This document shows positions 19,200-28,604 of a stretch of 64,000 nucleotides of DNA, piece by piece. The DNA lies in NCBI RefSeq assembly GCF_900156725.1, contig NZ_FTOI01000001.1, forward strand, positions 186,001-250,000, read 5' to 3'. How positions within the stretch are numbered: position 1 is the first letter of the stretch; each line of letters opens with the position of its first letter. This stretch comes from Kaistella chaponensis. GTDB taxonomy: Bacteria; Bacteroidota; Bacteroidia; Flavobacteriales; Weeksellaceae. The notes below the pieces were generated by a model. That model was not told where the DNA came from, did not search any database, and saw nothing but the letters and a program-made list of their open reading frames with translations. The position numbers were made by a program, and so were the translations under genes.

Positions 19200-21137
19200 A
19201 TGAGTTATCGCAAAAACTTAAACAGCATTATTTACGGTGGTGATAATATGGTAAATCTATCAGATGTAAGATATCTACCCAGATGGATTATTTTAATGAT
19301 TGATATTGTACTCATTTTTGGTGCAACCTATTTTTCCTGTTATATTATTGAAAAATTAAACAATAATACCAGAGTTTTTTATAATAATGTGTACATGTAC
19401 ACGTTGGTCATGGCGGTCAATGTTGCCTTCATGTATATTTTCAGAACCTACGCTGGAATTATCCGGCATTCTACTTTTATCGATTTATTTAAATTAATGC
19501 TTGCTACTTTTTGTAGTACTTTAACCGTTGCGGCGATTAGTTATAGCTATTATCTGGTTTCAGGTTTTAAATTAATCGGTGCGCACGTGCCGTTTTTATC
19601 GATTTTCTTTGCTTCTTCTTTCATGATCTTATTTATGTTCCGACTCTTTGTGAAGGAGTTTTTTCATGTGATTAGAGAATTTAGAAGGAGTACGCTGAAA
19701 AAAAGAATCTATGTATTGGGTATTGATGAAACTTCTATTGCAGTAGCGCGAGCGGTTTTAGATAATCCGAATTTACCGTATGAAGTGGTGGGTTTCCTAA
19801 CGCAGAGAAATGACTCTCGGAGAGCTAAACTTTTGGGTAAGCCTATCTTCAGTAAGGAAAGGGTAGAGCAAAATACAAAAGAGGATCTGGCCGTAGATGG
19901 TGTTTTAATCATTAAGGAAATGATGTCGAAAGAAGAGATGAACTGTTGGGTTAATCTCTTTCTGGAAAAAGATTTGCAAATCTTTAAATCTCCGTCTGTG
20001 CAGAAACTTCGGGATAATGATTTGGTAGGTTCTATTAAAACCCTTCAGATTGAGGATCTACTCAACCGGAAACCTATTAAAATCGAAAGCGAAGAAGTGA
20101 GCAGCAGACACCACGGTAAATCGATTCTGATTACGGGTGGAGCTGGATCGATTGGAAGCGAAATTGTAAGACAAGTTTCCCAATTCAATCCTGAGCTGAT
20201 TGTTATTTTGGATCAGGCAGAAACGCCACTTTACGAGATCGAAAATGAAATGCGAGAAAAATATCCACACATTAATTTTAAATTTGTGTTGGGTGATATT
20301 TCAAATCGCCATCGGATTGAACCTTTATTTCAAAAATACCAGTTTTCGATGGTTTACCATGCAGCAGCGTATAAGCATGTGCCATTAATTGAGGAAAATC
20401 CGCATGAAGCAATTTTGGTTAATATTTTAGGAAGTAAAAACATTTCCACTTTAGCCAGCAAATACAAAGTCAACCGTTTTGTAATGATCTCTACCGATAA
20501 AGCGGTGAAGCCAACCAACGTAATGGGGGCAAGTAAAAGAGCCGCAGAACTTTTCGTACAGTCACTTCAAAATTCAGAAGGTAATATCACCAAATTTATC
20601 ACCACACGTTTTGGAAATGTATTGGGTTCTAACGGCTCGGTAATTCCGCATTTTAAAAGACAGATTGAAAATGGCGGTCCTATTACCATAACACACCCCG
20701 ATATTGTAAGGTATTTCATGACCATTCCGGAAGCTTGCGAACTCGTACTGCATGCAGGAATTATGGGGAAAGGCGGAGAGATTTTCGTCTTTGATATGGG
20801 AGAACCTGTGAAGATATTAGATTTGGCAAACCGCATGATTAAGCTTTCAGGCTTTGAACCGGAAGTGGATATAAAAATCATTTATACAGGTTTGCGTCCC
20901 GGCGAAAAGCTTTATGAAGAATTACTGAGTGATGATGCGAAGACTTTACCTACACACAATGAAAAAATCATGATTTCTAAAGATCCCACTATGGAATTCG
21001 CAGCGATTGAGAAATATACCAATCATATCATTAAAGCGGCACTTAGAGGTGAAAAAGTAGAAGTGGTGCAGATTCTGAAAAATATCGTTCCAGAATTTAA
21101 AAGCAACAATTCAATTTATGAAATTTTGGATAAGTAA
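19200..21137 (+). CDS. pglF: Membrane UDP-GlcNAc 4,6-dehydratase, PglF/WbpM family
   Basis: The product has 645 residues, as expected for the long membrane form. Hydrophobic helices lie at about 28-50, 66-82, 98-120 and 132-150. A CoA-binding-like Rossmann part spans about 168-240. The catalytic short-chain dehydrogenase domain starts at about 307 with ITGGAGSIGSE, followed by VYHAAAYKHVP at about 385-395 and STDKAVKPTNVMGASKRA at 431-448, where Met replaces the usual Tyr of YxxxK as in WbpM and PglF. It makes UDP-4-keto-6-deoxy-GlcNAc, the substrate for PglE and possibly for the reductase at 45533. A Met at residue 17 (19248) is a possible alternative start. Confidence 0.87.
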   Translation: MSYRKNLNSIIYGGDNMVNLSDVRYLPRWIILMIDIVLIFGATYFSCYIIEKLNNNTRVFYNNVYMYTLVMAVNVAFMYIFRTYAGIIRHSTFIDLFKLMLATFCSTLTVAAISYSYYLVSGFKLIGAHVPFLSIFFASSFMILFMFRLFVKEFFHVIREFRRSTLKKRIYVLGIDETSIAVARAVLDNPNLPYEVVGFLTQRNDSRRAKLLGKPIFSKERVEQNTKEDLAVDGVLIIKEMMSKEEMNCWVNLFLEKDLQIFKSPSVQKLRDNDLVGSIKTLQIEDLLNRKPIKIESEEVSSRHHGKSILITGGAGSIGSEIVRQVSQFNPELIVILDQAETPLYEIENEMREKYPHINFKFVLGDISNRHRIEPLFQKYQFSMVYHAAAYKHVPLIEENPHEAILVNILGSKNISTLASKYKVNRFVMISTDKAVKPTNVMGASKRAAELFVQSLQNSEGNITKFITTRFGNVLGSNGSVIPHFKRQIENGGPITITHPDIVRYFMTIPEACELVLHAGIMGKGGEIFVFDMGEPVKILDLANRMIKLSGFEPEVDIKIIYTGLRPGEKLYEELLSDDAKTLPTHNEKIMISKDPTMEFAAIEKYTNHIIKAALRGEKVEVVQILKNIVPEFKSNNSIYEILDK

Positions 21138-21156
21138 TATAGAATTGTATATTTGC
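21126..21156 (+). promoter_or_regulatory. Promoter of the wza-wzc operon, inside the pglF end
   Basis: TTTG at 21126-21129, a 19-nt spacer and TATATTTG at 21149-21156 match the flavobacterial consensus exactly. The upstream box lies within the last codons of pglF. The TTG that would allow a longer reading of the next gene is part of this box, so the ATG at 21180 is the real start. Confidence 0.8.
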
Positions 21157-21179
21157 AAACCTTCTATTTAATAAGTAAA

Positions 21180-21989
21180 ATGAACAAAAACATATTTCTA
21201 TTGTTTATTGGCGCACTTTTTTTAGTAACCTCCTGTAAAACAAGAGGCAAAGCAAATAAACTTACCTACATGCAGAATATTGAAAATATTGCGACACAAG
21301 CAACGATCAATACCACTCATTCTACTTTGCAAAATGGCGATCAACTGGTTATTCTTGTCACAGCGAAAGATATGGATGTTGTTCGACCATTCAACCAAAA
21401 TTATTCTTCAGGAGAGGTTTCTCAAACGACCATTCCAAATAGCAATAGTCCTATGCAAGGACAAACAAGTTTACCAGGACCTAGTTATTATATCGACTCC
21501 AATGGGGAGATTGATTTTCCGGTAATTGGGAAGTTGAAAGCTTCGGGAATGACCTTAGTAGCTTTTAAAGATGAACTTCGGTCCAGACTTTCCATGTATA
21601 TTAAAAATCCTTCTGTTAATATAAGGGTTGCCAATTATAAGGTGACAATTCTCGGAGAAGTTACAAGACCAGGACAATACATCATTACTGATGGACAAAC
21701 TACATTGCTCAACGCTTTAGGTTTGGCCGGAGATTTAACCATGTATGGGAAAAGAGATGATATTTTGATTGTACGAAATATAGATGGGCAAATTAGCAAA
21801 GAGTACGTAAATATTTTACAAGCTGATTTTATCAATTCTCCTTATTACAATCTTCAGCAAGGTGACGTGGTCTATGTAACACCAAACGACACCAAAGAAA
21901 AAACTTCACGATTGGATCCTAATATGCCGATTTATATCTCTGTTGCAGGGATTGTTGTTACTATTTTAGCCTTAGTTTTCAAAAAATAA
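21180..21989 (+). CDS. wza: Outer-membrane polysaccharide export lipoprotein, Wza family
   Basis: The product has 269 residues. A lipoprotein signal peptide (MNKNIFLLFIGALFLVTSC) ends in a lipobox with Cys at residue 19. The Poly_export domain follows (GDQLVILVTAKD), with the YIDSNGEIDFPVIGKLKASG stretch, then a SLBB-type domain (YKVTILGEVTRPGQYIITDG) and a C-terminal hydrophobic segment (ISVAGIVVTILALVF). The last helix is the usual membrane exit of Bacteroidota Wza homologues. It should form the outer-membrane channel for the glycan with Wzc next door (17-nt gap). A TTG at 21153 would add nine residues but lies in the promoter. Confidence 0.87.
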   Translation: MNKNIFLLFIGALFLVTSCKTRGKANKLTYMQNIENIATQATINTTHSTLQNGDQLVILVTAKDMDVVRPFNQNYSSGEVSQTTIPNSNSPMQGQTSLPGPSYYIDSNGEIDFPVIGKLKASGMTLVAFKDELRSRLSMYIKNPSVNIRVANYKVTILGEVTRPGQYIITDGQTTLLNALGLAGDLTMYGKRDDILIVRNIDGQISKEYVNILQADFINSPYYNLQQGDVVYVTPNDTKEKTSRLDPNMPIYISVAGIVVTILALVFKK

Positions 21990-22005
21990 TACTTCCTTAT
22001 ATATA

Positions 22006-24381
22006 ATGGATAACAATTCTTTCAAAGATAACCAAAAAGACGACGAGCACGGTTCAGAAATAGAGATTAGAGAGATTCTGAAACCTTATCTCAGAAAATA
22101 CTATTGGTTTGTAATTAGTGGTCTTTTGTGTCTCGCACTTTCTTATCTTTATCTTAAAACAAAAACGACTGTTTATGAAGTATCGGCTTCTGTTCTCGTT
22201 AAGGATACGAAGAGTACTCCTGGATCACAGGATTTTGCCGCTTTACGCGATATTTCTGGCTTTGGAAAAATAGGGAGCAATGGGGTAGAAAATGAAATGG
22301 AACTTTTGAAATCAAAAAAAATGATGCAAAAAGTCGTTCAATACCTTAATCTGGAAACTACAGTTTATCAAAAAGGCAAATTTCAGAATACAGAGCTTTA
22401 TGGAAAGACTTCGCCAATATTAGTGCAAGTCATCAATGAGAAACCTGATGTAAAATATTTTAAAGAACCTATTGCGCTAAAGATTTCAGGAAATAATATT
22501 GAATTAAGTAGTGAAGAATTAAAACCTCTAAAAACAACTTTTGGTAAAACAATTAGTTTGCGTTTTGCAAATATAATTATTACACGGAATAAAGATTATG
22601 TTGCTCCTAAAGAACCAGCAAATGAATACTTATTAAAAGTCGCAAGTAACAGCCAAACCACAGATGCTTTTCAATCCAATTTGAAAGTGGCCCTTATCAA
22701 TAAGGATGTGACGGTAATTAGAATGACTTTGAATTATCCGCAAACTCAAAAAGCCCAAGATATTCTAAATACATTAACTCGTGTTTATAATAATGATGCC
22801 ATTGAGGATAAAAATTCAGAATCTAAAAAAACAGCTGAATTTATTGAGGAAAGAATTCGGATTATTGGAAACGAATTGGGCGAAGTTGAAAGCAGAAAGG
22901 AAAGATTCAAAGAATCAAACCGAATTACTGATTTGGAAACAGAAGCCAAACTAGGCTTACAATCCTCAGCTGAAGCACGTGGAAAGTTGCTAGAAATAGA
23001 TTCTCAGCTCGAAATTACGAATGCTTTACTCGGTTATGTAAATAAACAAGGAACGAGTGCGGTTCTTCCTGGCAATGTAGGGTTAGATAATCCTTCTGCT
23101 ACATCTAATATTTCTGCCTATAACCAATTGGTCCTCGAAAAAAACAGACTTTTGGAAAATGCCACGCCGCAAAATCCATTAGTTATTGATCTTACCAAGC
23201 AAATCAATAGCATGAGGAATTCTGTGGTTGAAAGTTTGGCCAAGAACAGAAGTGCATTGCAAGTTGCGAAAGGGAACTATCAAGCAGAAAACCAAACTAT
23301 TGCTGGTCACATATCTAAAATTCCAGCTCAAGAAAAAACATTTAGAGAGATTGAAAGACAGCAACAAATAAAAGAAAATCTTTATTTGCTCCTGTTACAA
23401 AAAAGAGAAGAAACGGCAGTTTCCCTTGCGGTAACCGCTCCAAAAGCCAGGGTTGTTGATGAAGCTTACGTGAATCCAATTCCAGTAGCTCCTAAAGGCT
23501 CGATGGTGCTTTTGATTGGATTGTTGACAGGTCTTGTAATTCCGTTTGTTGTTATTTATTTGTTACGTCTATTTGATGATAAAGTAAAAGATAAAAAAGA
23601 TTTAGATAAACTATCGCACGGGAAAACATTGCTGGGGGAAATTCCTTCTTTGGATAGAGGTCAAAGTGAATTGGTAATGGCTAATGATATTACGCCAATG
23701 GCAGAAGCATTTAGGATTGTAATTACCAACATGAATTTTATGCTACCCAAAAAAGATAAAGGAAAAGTTGCCTATGTAACTTCTACCGTAAAAGGTGAAG
23801 GAAAAACATTTGTGTCAGTAAATCTCGCCCTTACCTTGGCGTCTCCTAAGCATAAAGTGATAATCATTGGTGCAGATATTAGGAATCCACAGTTACAGCG
23901 ATATAATCCTTCAAGAAAAGGTCTTGACGGACTTACCGAATATTTATACAACGATGACGAAAAAATAGAAGATATTATCCATATTTCTTCTTTTAATAAG
24001 TATTGCGATGTTATTTATTCGGGTAGTATTCCGCCGAATCCTGCAGATTTATTATCCAATGGACGATTTGAAATACTGATCGATCAATTGAAGCTTATTT
24101 ATGAATATATAATCGTAGATACCGCTCCTTTAATGTTGGTTACGGATACCTTCTTAAATGCTGATTTGGCAGATGCAACCTTGTATGTTACAAGATCTGG
24201 ATTTACAGAAAAATCATTAATTGATTTTGCCAACAAACAAATTAATTCTAAAAGAATTAGAAATGCTGCATTTATTCTCAATGATGTGAGCAAGGATAAT
24301 TTGGGATATGGCAATAAGTATGGGTATGGATATGGGGTAGATAACAGAACTTTTTTTCAAAAATTAAAAGATAGTTTTTAA
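22006..24381 (+). CDS. wzc: Tyrosine autokinase and chain-length regulator, Wzc family
   Basis: The product has 791 residues. An N-terminal Wzz domain has a membrane helix near 33-52 and a second near 500-520, flanking a large periplasmic coiled-coil region (EFIEERIRIIGNELGEVESR). The cytoplasmic BY-kinase domain has Walker A VKGEGKT (about 594-600), Walker A' IIIGADIRNPQ (about 622-632) and Walker B YIIVDTAP (about 700-707). The C-terminus is Tyr-rich (GYGNKYGYGYGVDN), matching the autophosphorylated tail. It should control polymer length and work with Wza. Its stop shares one base with the next ATG, so translation is probably coupled. Confidence 0.9.
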   Translation: MDNNSFKDNQKDDEHGSEIEIREILKPYLRKYYWFVISGLLCLALSYLYLKTKTTVYEVSASVLVKDTKSTPGSQDFAALRDISGFGKIGSNGVENEMELLKSKKMMQKVVQYLNLETTVYQKGKFQNTELYGKTSPILVQVINEKPDVKYFKEPIALKISGNNIELSSEELKPLKTTFGKTISLRFANIIITRNKDYVAPKEPANEYLLKVASNSQTTDAFQSNLKVALINKDVTVIRMTLNYPQTQKAQDILNTLTRVYNNDAIEDKNSESKKTAEFIEERIRIIGNELGEVESRKERFKESNRITDLETEAKLGLQSSAEARGKLLEIDSQLEITNALLGYVNKQGTSAVLPGNVGLDNPSATSNISAYNQLVLEKNRLLENATPQNPLVIDLTKQINSMRNSVVESLAKNRSALQVAKGNYQAENQTIAGHISKIPAQEKTFREIERQQQIKENLYLLLLQKREETAVSLAVTAPKARVVDEAYVNPIPVAPKGSMVLLIGLLTGLVIPFVVIYLLRLFDDKVKDKKDLDKLSHGKTLLGEIPSLDRGQSELVMANDITPMAEAFRIVITNMNFMLPKKDKGKVAYVTSTVKGEGKTFVSVNLALTLASPKHKVIIIGADIRNPQLQRYNPSRKGLDGLTEYLYNDDEKIEDIIHISSFNKYCDVIYSGSIPPNPADLLSNGRFEILIDQLKLIYEYIIVDTAPLMLVTDTFLNADLADATLYVTRSGFTEKSLIDFANKQINSKRIRNAAFILNDVSKDNLGYGNKYGYGYGVDNRTFFQKLKDSF

Positions 24382-25667
24382 TGTATAAAATAGCAATAAT
24401 CGGACAAGGCTACGTAGGATTACCTCTAGCTCTTGAATTTTCAAAACATTTTCCTGTGTATGGTTTTGATATCAATGCCAATCGCGTAAATGAGTTGAAC
24501 GAAGGTGAAGATCACACTTTAGAGGCAGATTTAGATTTGCTAGAAGAAGTTTTAGATGCCGCTCGAACAACTGATTTTAGTCGTGGCTATAAAGCAACTG
24601 CATCTTTAGAGGACATCAAAGAAGCCAATGTTTTTATCGTTACTGTTCCCACACCGATCGATCGTTTTAATTCTCCGGATTTAAGACCATTAATTAGTGC
24701 AAGCGAAATGCTAGGAAAAGTATTGAAAAAAGGGGATACTGTTATCTATGAATCTACGGTATATCCTGGATGTACAGAAGAAGAATGTATTCCTGTTTTA
24801 GAAAAAAATTCAGGATTGCAGTTTAATAAAGATTTTTTTGCAGGTTATTCTCCTGAGAGAATTGTTCCAGGTGATAAAGTAAATACACTAACTACCATCG
24901 TGAAAGTAACATCCGGTTCTACACCAGAAATTGCAGAAATGGTTGACCAACTGTATAAGAAAATCGTAACTGCAGGAACTCACAAAGCACCAAGTATTAA
25001 AGTTGCAGAAGCTTCAAAAGCAATAGAAAATGCACAGAGAGATGTGAATATTTCTTTTGTTAATGAATTGGCTTTAATTTTTGACCGTGTAGGAATCGAC
25101 ACCAATGATGTGTTGGAAGCTGCAGGAACAAAATTCAATTTCTTAAAGTATAAACCAGGTTTAGTTGGTGGTCATTGTATTTCTGTTGATCCATACTATT
25201 TAGCGCACAAAGCAACTCAACTCGGGTATCATCCACAAGTTATTTTAAGCGGACGACGTGTAAATGACATGATGGCACAATTCATCGCGGGAAAAGTGGT
25301 GAAATTAATGATTCATAAAGGGCAATCAATAAAAGGTGCTAAAGCATTAATCTTAGGAGTCACTTTCAAAGAAAATTGCCCCGATGTAAGAAATACGAAA
25401 GTAGTAGAGATTTACGCAGAATTAAAACAATTTGGTTTAGAAGTCGATTTATGGGATCCTTGGGCAAGTCAAGCTGAAGTAAAACATGAATATGGCATCG
25501 ATATTATTTCAAATATCCCAGAAGATAAAACGTATGATGTTATTTTACTAGCAGTAGCTCATAATGAATTTCTTTCTTTAGATTTTAATAAAATTAAGAA
25601 CGAAAATACCGTTATATTCGATGCGAAAGCAATTCTTAACAGAGATATCGTAGATTCCAGATTATAA
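24381..25667 (+). CDS. UDP-N-acetyl-hexosamine 6-dehydrogenase, WbpA/TviB type
   Basis: The product has 428 residues, typical of nucleotide-sugar dehydrogenases. An N-terminal NAD fold (IGQGYVGLPLALEF, residues 7-20) is followed by the VPTPID motif and ESTVYPGCTEE. The catalytic Cys is at 266 in VGGHCISVDPYY, with the C-terminal UDP-binding part containing LGVTFKENCPDVRNTK. It oxidises C6 of UDP-GlcNAc (or UDP-GalNAc/ManNAc) to the uronic acid with two NAD. With the aminotransferase, acetyltransferase and Gfo/Idh oxidase downstream, it fits step one of the UDP-GlcNAc3NAcA / ManNAc3NAcA pathway (WbpA role). It overlaps both neighbours by a single base. Confidence 0.85.
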   Translation: MYKIAIIGQGYVGLPLALEFSKHFPVYGFDINANRVNELNEGEDHTLEADLDLLEEVLDAARTTDFSRGYKATASLEDIKEANVFIVTVPTPIDRFNSPDLRPLISASEMLGKVLKKGDTVIYESTVYPGCTEEECIPVLEKNSGLQFNKDFFAGYSPERIVPGDKVNTLTTIVKVTSGSTPEIAEMVDQLYKKIVTAGTHKAPSIKVAEASKAIENAQRDVNISFVNELALIFDRVGIDTNDVLEAAGTKFNFLKYKPGLVGGHCISVDPYYLAHKATQLGYHPQVILSGRRVNDMMAQFIAGKVVKLMIHKGQSIKGAKALILGVTFKENCPDVRNTKVVEIYAELKQFGLEVDLWDPWASQAEVKHEYGIDIISNIPEDKTYDVILLAVAHNEFLSLDFNKIKNENTVIFDAKAILNRDIVDSRL

Positions 25668-26857
25668 TGAAGTATGACGCGATTATTATAGGTGCAGGAT
25701 TGGTTGGGCTTTCAACAGCATACCATTACCAACTGAAAAATCCCCAAGCCAAAGTTTTGGTGTTGGAGAAAGAGCATACGGTCGCCCAACATCAATCTGG
25801 ACATAACAGTGGCGTTATTCATAGCGGGATTTATTATAAACCCGGTAGCTTAAAAGCAAAAAACTGTATCGAAGGATATGCGTCGATTATTGAATTTGCA
25901 GAGAAATACGGAATACAATATGATCTTTGCGGAAAAATAATCGTTGCTACCAACAAAGAGGAATTGCCACTTCTTGATACGATTTACAACAGAGGTTTAG
26001 AAAACGGGTTGCAAAATTTGCAATACCTTTCCAGAGAAGAATTTCAGGAAATTGAACCTCACTGCGAAGGAGTACGCGCTATAAAAGTACCACAAACAGG
26101 TATTATCGATTATCCCGGCATCGCTTTACAGATCAAAAAATTATTTGAAGAGTTAGGTGGAACCATTCTTTTCAAAGAAGAAGTTATCAAGATCAATGAG
26201 CATTCCAGCGAACTGATCGTACAAACCAAAACTTCAGACTATACCACGAAGAATTTGGTGTCTTGTGCAGGATTATATTCCGATAAAATATCGAAATTAA
26301 CCAATCCTGAAAACGATTTCATCATCGTGCCTTTCCGTGGTGAATATTATCAGTTGAAAGAAGAAAAGAAAAACTTGGTAAGGAATCTGATTTATCCAGT
26401 TCCTGATCCAAACTTTCCCTTTCTGGGGGTGCATTTTACCCGAATGATCGATGGCAATGTCGAGGCGGGTCCGAATGCGGTTCTTGCCTTTAAAAGAGAA
26501 GGGTATGCTTTTTCAGATTTCAATTTATCAGAAACTTTAGAAACCTTTACCTATCCAGGTTTTTGGAAAATTGCCGCAAAATACGGAAAAACAGGAATGG
26601 GCGAAATTTACCGCTCCCTTTCAAAAGCAGCGTTTACCAAAGCACTGCAAAAATTAATGCCAGAAATACAAGAAAATGATCTAATTCCTGGTGGAGCAGG
26701 AGTTCGCGCGCAAGCTCTAAATCGAAACGGACAGTTAATCGACGATTTCGATATCCTTAAAAAAGGAAATGTCATTCACGTCAGAAATGCTCCTTCACCG
26801 GCTGCAACTTCTTGCCTTTCAATTGGGCAGAAAGTGAGCGACCTCATTATCGTTTAA
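25667..26857 (+). CDS. lhgO: L-2-hydroxyglutarate oxidase, LhgO type
   Basis: The product has 396 residues, a DAO-family FAD flavoprotein. It starts with the dinucleotide motif IIGAGLVGLSTAYH (about 6-19), followed by the GHNSGVIHSGIYYKPGS stretch (about 47-63) that is characteristic of L-2-hydroxyglutarate oxidases and near relatives. The C-terminus carries GGAGVRAQA and HVRNAPSPAATS. It oxidises L-2-hydroxyglutarate to 2-oxoglutarate. The ATG shares a base with the stop of the upstream dehydrogenase, so it is tightly built into this operon. A plausible reason is that the WbpB-type oxidase downstream can regenerate NAD by reducing 2-oxoglutarate to 2-hydroxyglutarate; the stereochemistry must match for that to hold. 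Confidence 0.85.
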   Translation: MKYDAIIIGAGLVGLSTAYHYQLKNPQAKVLVLEKEHTVAQHQSGHNSGVIHSGIYYKPGSLKAKNCIEGYASIIEFAEKYGIQYDLCGKIIVATNKEELPLLDTIYNRGLENGLQNLQYLSREEFQEIEPHCEGVRAIKVPQTGIIDYPGIALQIKKLFEELGGTILFKEEVIKINEHSSELIVQTKTSDYTTKNLVSCAGLYSDKISKLTNPENDFIIVPFRGEYYQLKEEKKNLVRNLIYPVPDPNFPFLGVHFTRMIDGNVEAGPNAVLAFKREGYAFSDFNLSETLETFTYPGFWKIAAKYGKTGMGEIYRSLSKAAFTKALQKLMPEIQENDLIPGGAGVRAQALNRNGQLIDDFDILKKGNVIHVRNAPSPAATSCLSIGQKVSDLIIV

Positions 26858-26884
26858 TCAATCAGCACTAAAAATAGCCTACAC

Positions 26885-28012
26885 ATGAATATTCAAATGG
26901 TTGACCTTAAAAGTCAGTACGAAAAAATAAAAGAAGAAATTGCAACAGGTATTCAAAATTGTTTGGATAACACCGCTTATATTAATGGTCCAGCTGTTAA
27001 GGAATTTCAGCAAGACTTCGAAAAGTATTTAGGAGTAAAACATGTTATTCCTTGTGCAAACGGTACTGATGCTTTGCAAATTGCATTAATGGCTTTGGAT
27101 TTGAAACCAGGTGATGAAGTAATTTGCCCTGCTTTTACATACGTGGCAACGGCAGAAGTGATTGGCTTACTTGGTCTTGTTCCTATTATGGTCGATGTAG
27201 ATGTTGATACTTTTAATATTTCTTTGGATCATTTAGATCAGTATGTTACACCAAAAACGAAGGTTATTGTACCCGTTCATCTTTATGGTCAAAGTGCCGA
27301 TATGGAGCAAATTTTAGCTTTTGCAAAAAAACATAATTTGTATGTTGTAGAAGATAATGCACAAGCAATAGGATCCGATTATACTTTCGCTGATGGAAGT
27401 TCAAAAAAAACTGGAACCATCGGTGAAATTGGTTGTACTTCTTTCTTTCCCTCTAAAAATTTGGGATGTTATGGTGATGGTGGAGCTATAATGACCAATG
27501 ACGATGAGTTGGCTGCTAAAATTCGAATGATTGCCAATCACGGTCAAGAGAAAAAATATTATCACAAAGTTTTAGGGTGTAATTCCCGTTTAGATACTTT
27601 GCAAGCTGAAGTTTTAAAAGTGAAATTAAAACATCTGGATGAATATGCAGCTGCAAGAAATAAAATGGCTGATTATTATGATCAAAATCTTGCAGAAATT
27701 TCAGAAATTGAAGTTCCGAAAAGATCAGCGTCTTCTAACCATGTTTTTCATCAGTATACTTTGAAAATTAAAAATGGAAAAAGAGATGCTTTGCAACAAT
27801 ACTTGGCTGAAAATAAAATCCCAAGTATGATTTACTATCCGTTGCCACTTTATAAGCAAGAAGCATTTCAGCAATATGTGGGTGCAGATTTTAGTTTGCC
27901 TGTTACAGAAGTTTTATGTCAGGAAGTTTTATCACTACCTATTCACACCGAATTTAATAAGGAATCTTCGGATTACGTGATCGCATCAATCAAAAAGTTT
28001 TTTACCCTTTAA
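26885..28012 (+). CDS. wbpE: PLP aminotransferase, WbpE-like (3-keto-uronate)
   Basis: The product is a 375-residue DegT-family enzyme. It starts MNIQMVDLKSQYEKIKEEI, a form usual in WbpE/WlbC proteins. Other marks are PCANGTDALQIALMAL, the cofactor Asp in VVEDNAQAIGSD, and the Schiff-base Lys191 in FFPSKNLGCYGDGGA. It should aminate C3 of UDP-3-keto-GlcNAcA with glutamate, giving UDP-GlcNAc3NA and 2-oxoglutarate. Placed directly before the wbpD and wbpB homologues, it fits the P. aeruginosa Wbp pathway. Another sugar 3- or 4-aminotransferase role cannot be excluded from sequence. Confidence 0.82.
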   Translation: MNIQMVDLKSQYEKIKEEIATGIQNCLDNTAYINGPAVKEFQQDFEKYLGVKHVIPCANGTDALQIALMALDLKPGDEVICPAFTYVATAEVIGLLGLVPIMVDVDVDTFNISLDHLDQYVTPKTKVIVPVHLYGQSADMEQILAFAKKHNLYVVEDNAQAIGSDYTFADGSSKKTGTIGEIGCTSFFPSKNLGCYGDGGAIMTNDDELAAKIRMIANHGQEKKYYHKVLGCNSRLDTLQAEVLKVKLKHLDEYAAARNKMADYYDQNLAEISEIEVPKRSASSNHVFHQYTLKIKNGKRDALQQYLAENKIPSMIYYPLPLYKQEAFQQYVGADFSLPVTEVLCQEVLSLPIHTEFNKESSDYVIASIKKFFTL

Positions 28013-28021
28013 AATAAAATT

Positions 28022-28594
28022 ATGGCAGATTATTTTGCACACGAAACCGCAGTTATTGATGAAGGTTGTAACATCGGAGCCGGAACCAAAGTTTGGCATT
28101 TTTCTCATATTATGTCGAATGCAACATTAGGAGAACATTGCAATATTGGACAAAATGTGGTTATTTCACCGCAAGTTGTTCTAGGCAAAAACGTAAAAGT
28201 GCAAAATAATGTTTCTATCTATGAAGGAGTAACGTGTGATGATGACGTGTTTTTAGGACCATCAATGGTTTTTACCAATGTCATTAATCCGAGAAGTGCT
28301 GTAAACCGCAAAAACGAATATTTGAAAACCCACGTTGGAAAAGGAGCCTCGATTGGTGCAAATGCGACCATCGTTTGTGGACATAATATTGGGCAATTCG
28401 CATTTATCGGTGCAGGTGCAGTAGTGACCAAAGAAGTTCCAGCTTACGCATTAGTGGTAGGGAATCCGGCCAGACAAATGGGATGGATGAGTGAGTTTGG
28501 TCAAAAATTAAAATTTAGTGAAGAAGGTTTCGCAATTTGTGAAGAAAGCGGAGACGAATATCAATTAGAAAACGGACAAGTTTCCAAAAAATAA
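28022..28594 (+). CDS. wbpD: UDP-GlcNAc3NA 3-N-acetyltransferase, WbpD-like
   Basis: The product has 190 residues and is made almost wholly of hexapeptide repeats (NIGAGTKVWHFSHI, CNIGQNVVIS, ASIGANATIV, AFIGAGAVVT). VWHFSHI and FTNVINPRSAVNRKNEY are hallmarks of the WbpD/WlbB group. It should acetylate the 3-amino group made by the preceding aminotransferase, using acetyl-CoA. It sits 9 nt after wbpE and 10 nt before the wbpB homologue, so one transcript is likely. Confidence 0.85.
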   Translation: MADYFAHETAVIDEGCNIGAGTKVWHFSHIMSNATLGEHCNIGQNVVISPQVVLGKNVKVQNNVSIYEGVTCDDDVFLGPSMVFTNVINPRSAVNRKNEYLKTHVGKGASIGANATIVCGHNIGQFAFIGAGAVVTKEVPAYALVVGNPARQMGWMSEFGQKLKFSEEGFAICEESGDEYQLENGQVSKK

Positions 28595-28604
28595 TTTTGA
28601 GAAG

